Part shown: positions 24,407 through 25,132 of the stretch, in pieces
How positions within the stretch are numbered: position 1 is the first letter of the stretch
Layout: every line of letters begins with the position of its first letter
Source of the DNA: an uncultured Clostridia bacterium
GTDB lineage: Bacteria > Bacillota_A > Clostridia > Oscillospirales > Acutalibacteraceae
Length of the DNA stretch: 25,132 bases
NCBI GenBank assembly: GCA_937891215.1
Contig: CALAEU010000193.1
Coordinates: 1-25,132 of the forward strand
Direction: 5' to 3'
Translations under genes and position numbers: made by a program
Notes under the pieces: generated by a model
Databases searched by the model: none
What the model was told of the DNA's origin: nothing
What the model saw: only the letters and a program-made list of their open reading frames with translations

Positions 24407-24741
24407 AACTACTGATACGGTACATTAAATTCCTCGGCACAAGCGTTGTCGGCACAATTTTCGAAACGCTTGTGCTATGGCTGTTTTCTGACCATGTATT
24501 CACAAAAGGGTACTGGGGCGAATATGTCATATCTCCGCTGATTGCCTTCCAATGCTCTATTGCAGTCAATTTTGCCATATCATACATGTACGTATGGAAA
24601 GACCGCAAGACAGAAATCGTCAACGCAAGAACCCGGCATATTGTAAGGCAGTTTGCAGTTTATAATCTTTCCGGTCTTGCCGTATTTATATTCAGGCTGG
24701 GATTGCTTCTGATTGTAGAGAAGTTTACCGGCTGGATGTAG
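24400..24741 (+). CDS. GtrA-family membrane protein, interrupted by in-frame TAG
   Basis: The 113-residue product matches the GtrA family of small four-helix membrane proteins, thought to help move polyprenyl-linked sugars across the membrane. Helices are seen at about 5-28, 40-64 and 85-107, with the charged cytoplasmic loop YVWKDRKTE between the second and third. The frame stops at TAG (24739-24741) after FTGWM, before a fourth helix. The next 27 codons in the same frame end in GIINFIISNYVIFRK, which is what a GtrA C-terminus looks like. The gene overlaps the phosphatidyltransferase gene by seven bases, so the two are co-translated. Either the gene is broken, the base is a sequencing error, or the stop is read through. 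Confidence 0.8.
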   Translation: MLKLLIRYIKFLGTSVVGTIFETLVLWLFSDHVFTKGYWGEYVISPLIAFQCSIAVNFAISYMYVWKDRKTEIVNARTRHIVRQFAVYNLSGLAVFIFRLGLLLIVEKFTGWM

Positions 24742-24825
24742 ATAGCAAGAAAACGTTGGGAATCCGGAGCTATGTATGGAATCATCAATTTCATCATAAG
24801 CAATTATGTAATATTCCGGAAGTAG
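24742..24825 (+). pseudogene. Detached C-terminal segment of the GtrA protein
   Basis: Twenty-seven sense codons follow the amber stop in the same frame, ending at a second TAG (24823-24825). The last fifteen residues (GIINFIISNYVIFRK) are a plausible end of the fourth GtrA helix. The residues right after the stop (IARKRWESG) are charged and unlike a membrane helix, so a compensating pair of indels in 24736-24775 is also possible. Confidence 0.5.
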
Positions 24826-24830
24826 TAATC

Positions 24831-25132
24831 CTATTTCATTTTGCTTATATACTGAAGCAGATCTGTCTTACGGGTGCTGCTTACCGGTAGTCTTGTGCCG
24901 TCTTCCAGCAGAATCAAGGTCCTGTCCGCGGACACAACATGCCTCATATTGACTATATATGACCTGTGTACCTGCAGGAAACAGGATGGAAGTATATCTG
25001 AGATCTGTCTGAAAGTCATATGGGTAAGAAACGGATCTCCATCGGTCAGATGAATCTTCAGATACTCATTCTGGCCTTCTATGAACATGATATCATCGCA
25101 TTCCACCCTGAGATACTTGTATTCACTCTTCA
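24831..25132 (-). CDS. LytTR-type DNA-binding regulator, 5' end cut off by window
   Basis: About 100 C-terminal residues are visible, and the frame stays open to the window edge, so the N-terminal part (probably a CheY-like receiver) is missing. The visible part is a LytTR DNA-binding domain with the typical strings YLRVECDDIMFIEGQNEYLKIHL (described in two parts: YLRVECDD, then IMFIEGQNEYLKIHL), FLQVHRSYIVN and the C-terminal LPVSSTRKTDLL. This form, with IEGQNEY, is usual for LytT-like response regulators of Bacteroidota, which pair with LytS-type sensor kinases. Its stop lies five bases from the end of the extended gtrA frame, so the genes are convergent. Confidence 0.9.
   Translation of the reverse strand, partial: KSEYKYLRVECDDIMFIEGQNEYLKIHLTDGDPFLTHMTFRQISDILPSCFLQVHRSYIVNMRHVVSADRTLILLEDGTRLPVSSTRKTDLLQYISKMK

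Overview
The window looks like two genomes joined inside one open reading frame. Positions 1 to about 20,765 read as a low-GC Bacillota (Clostridia-like, probably gut) chromosome. Genes carry GGAGG-type ribosome binding sites, several promoters match TTGA..-N17-TATAAT, and codons are A/T-ending. From about 20,765-20,795 to the end, base composition rises sharply (hand counts: 18/60 G+C at 20701-20760, 29/60 at 20881-20940, 32/60 at 21121-21180). Starts there lack Shine-Dalgarno sequences, one upstream region carries a TAnnTTTG-like element, and the gene families (GH29 fucosidase, AraC, CDP-alcohol phosphatidyltransferase, GtrA, LytTR) suit a Bacteroidota genome. The switch falls at the conserved KHHDGF motif of a GH29 alpha-L-fucosidase gene, so a chimeric assembly is the simplest reading; recombination or transfer is the alternative.

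Left part, in order: the 3' end of a HAD-type phosphatase; a HAAS-type membrane protein with a PadR-family regulator; on the minus strand an OmpR-type response regulator, a sensor kinase and a membrane-anchored HtrA-type serine protease (resembling the CssRS-HtrA envelope stress arrangement); a secreted, membrane-anchored protein of unknown function; and aldose 1-epimerase (galM). Divergent from galM is a cell-wall pair: an FHA-domain SEDS (FtsW/RodA) protein and a class B penicillin-binding protein. Next come an ABC transporter ATPase and a very large FtsX-type permease with a long coiled coil, with a convergent TetR-family regulator separated by two hairpin terminators. A three-gene redox operon follows (GlpA-like FAD dehydrogenase with a BFD-like iron-sulfur domain, a second FAD/NAD oxidoreductase, and a DUF1667 cysteine protein), then a hairpin and the fucosidase start.

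Right part: the body of the GH29 fucosidase, a convergent AraC-type regulator whose upstream region carries a 21-bp-period direct repeat, an unassigned stretch, a CDP-alcohol phosphatidyltransferase overlapping a GtrA-family membrane protein that has an in-frame amber stop before its last segment, and the C-terminal end of a LytTR-type regulator running off the window.

I see no tRNA, rRNA, CRISPR array, transposase or phage gene. No clearly novel multi-gene system is evident. The strongest unusual signals are the chimeric junction, the interrupted gtrA, the palindromic operator in front of the ABC transporter, and the AraC-style direct repeat.
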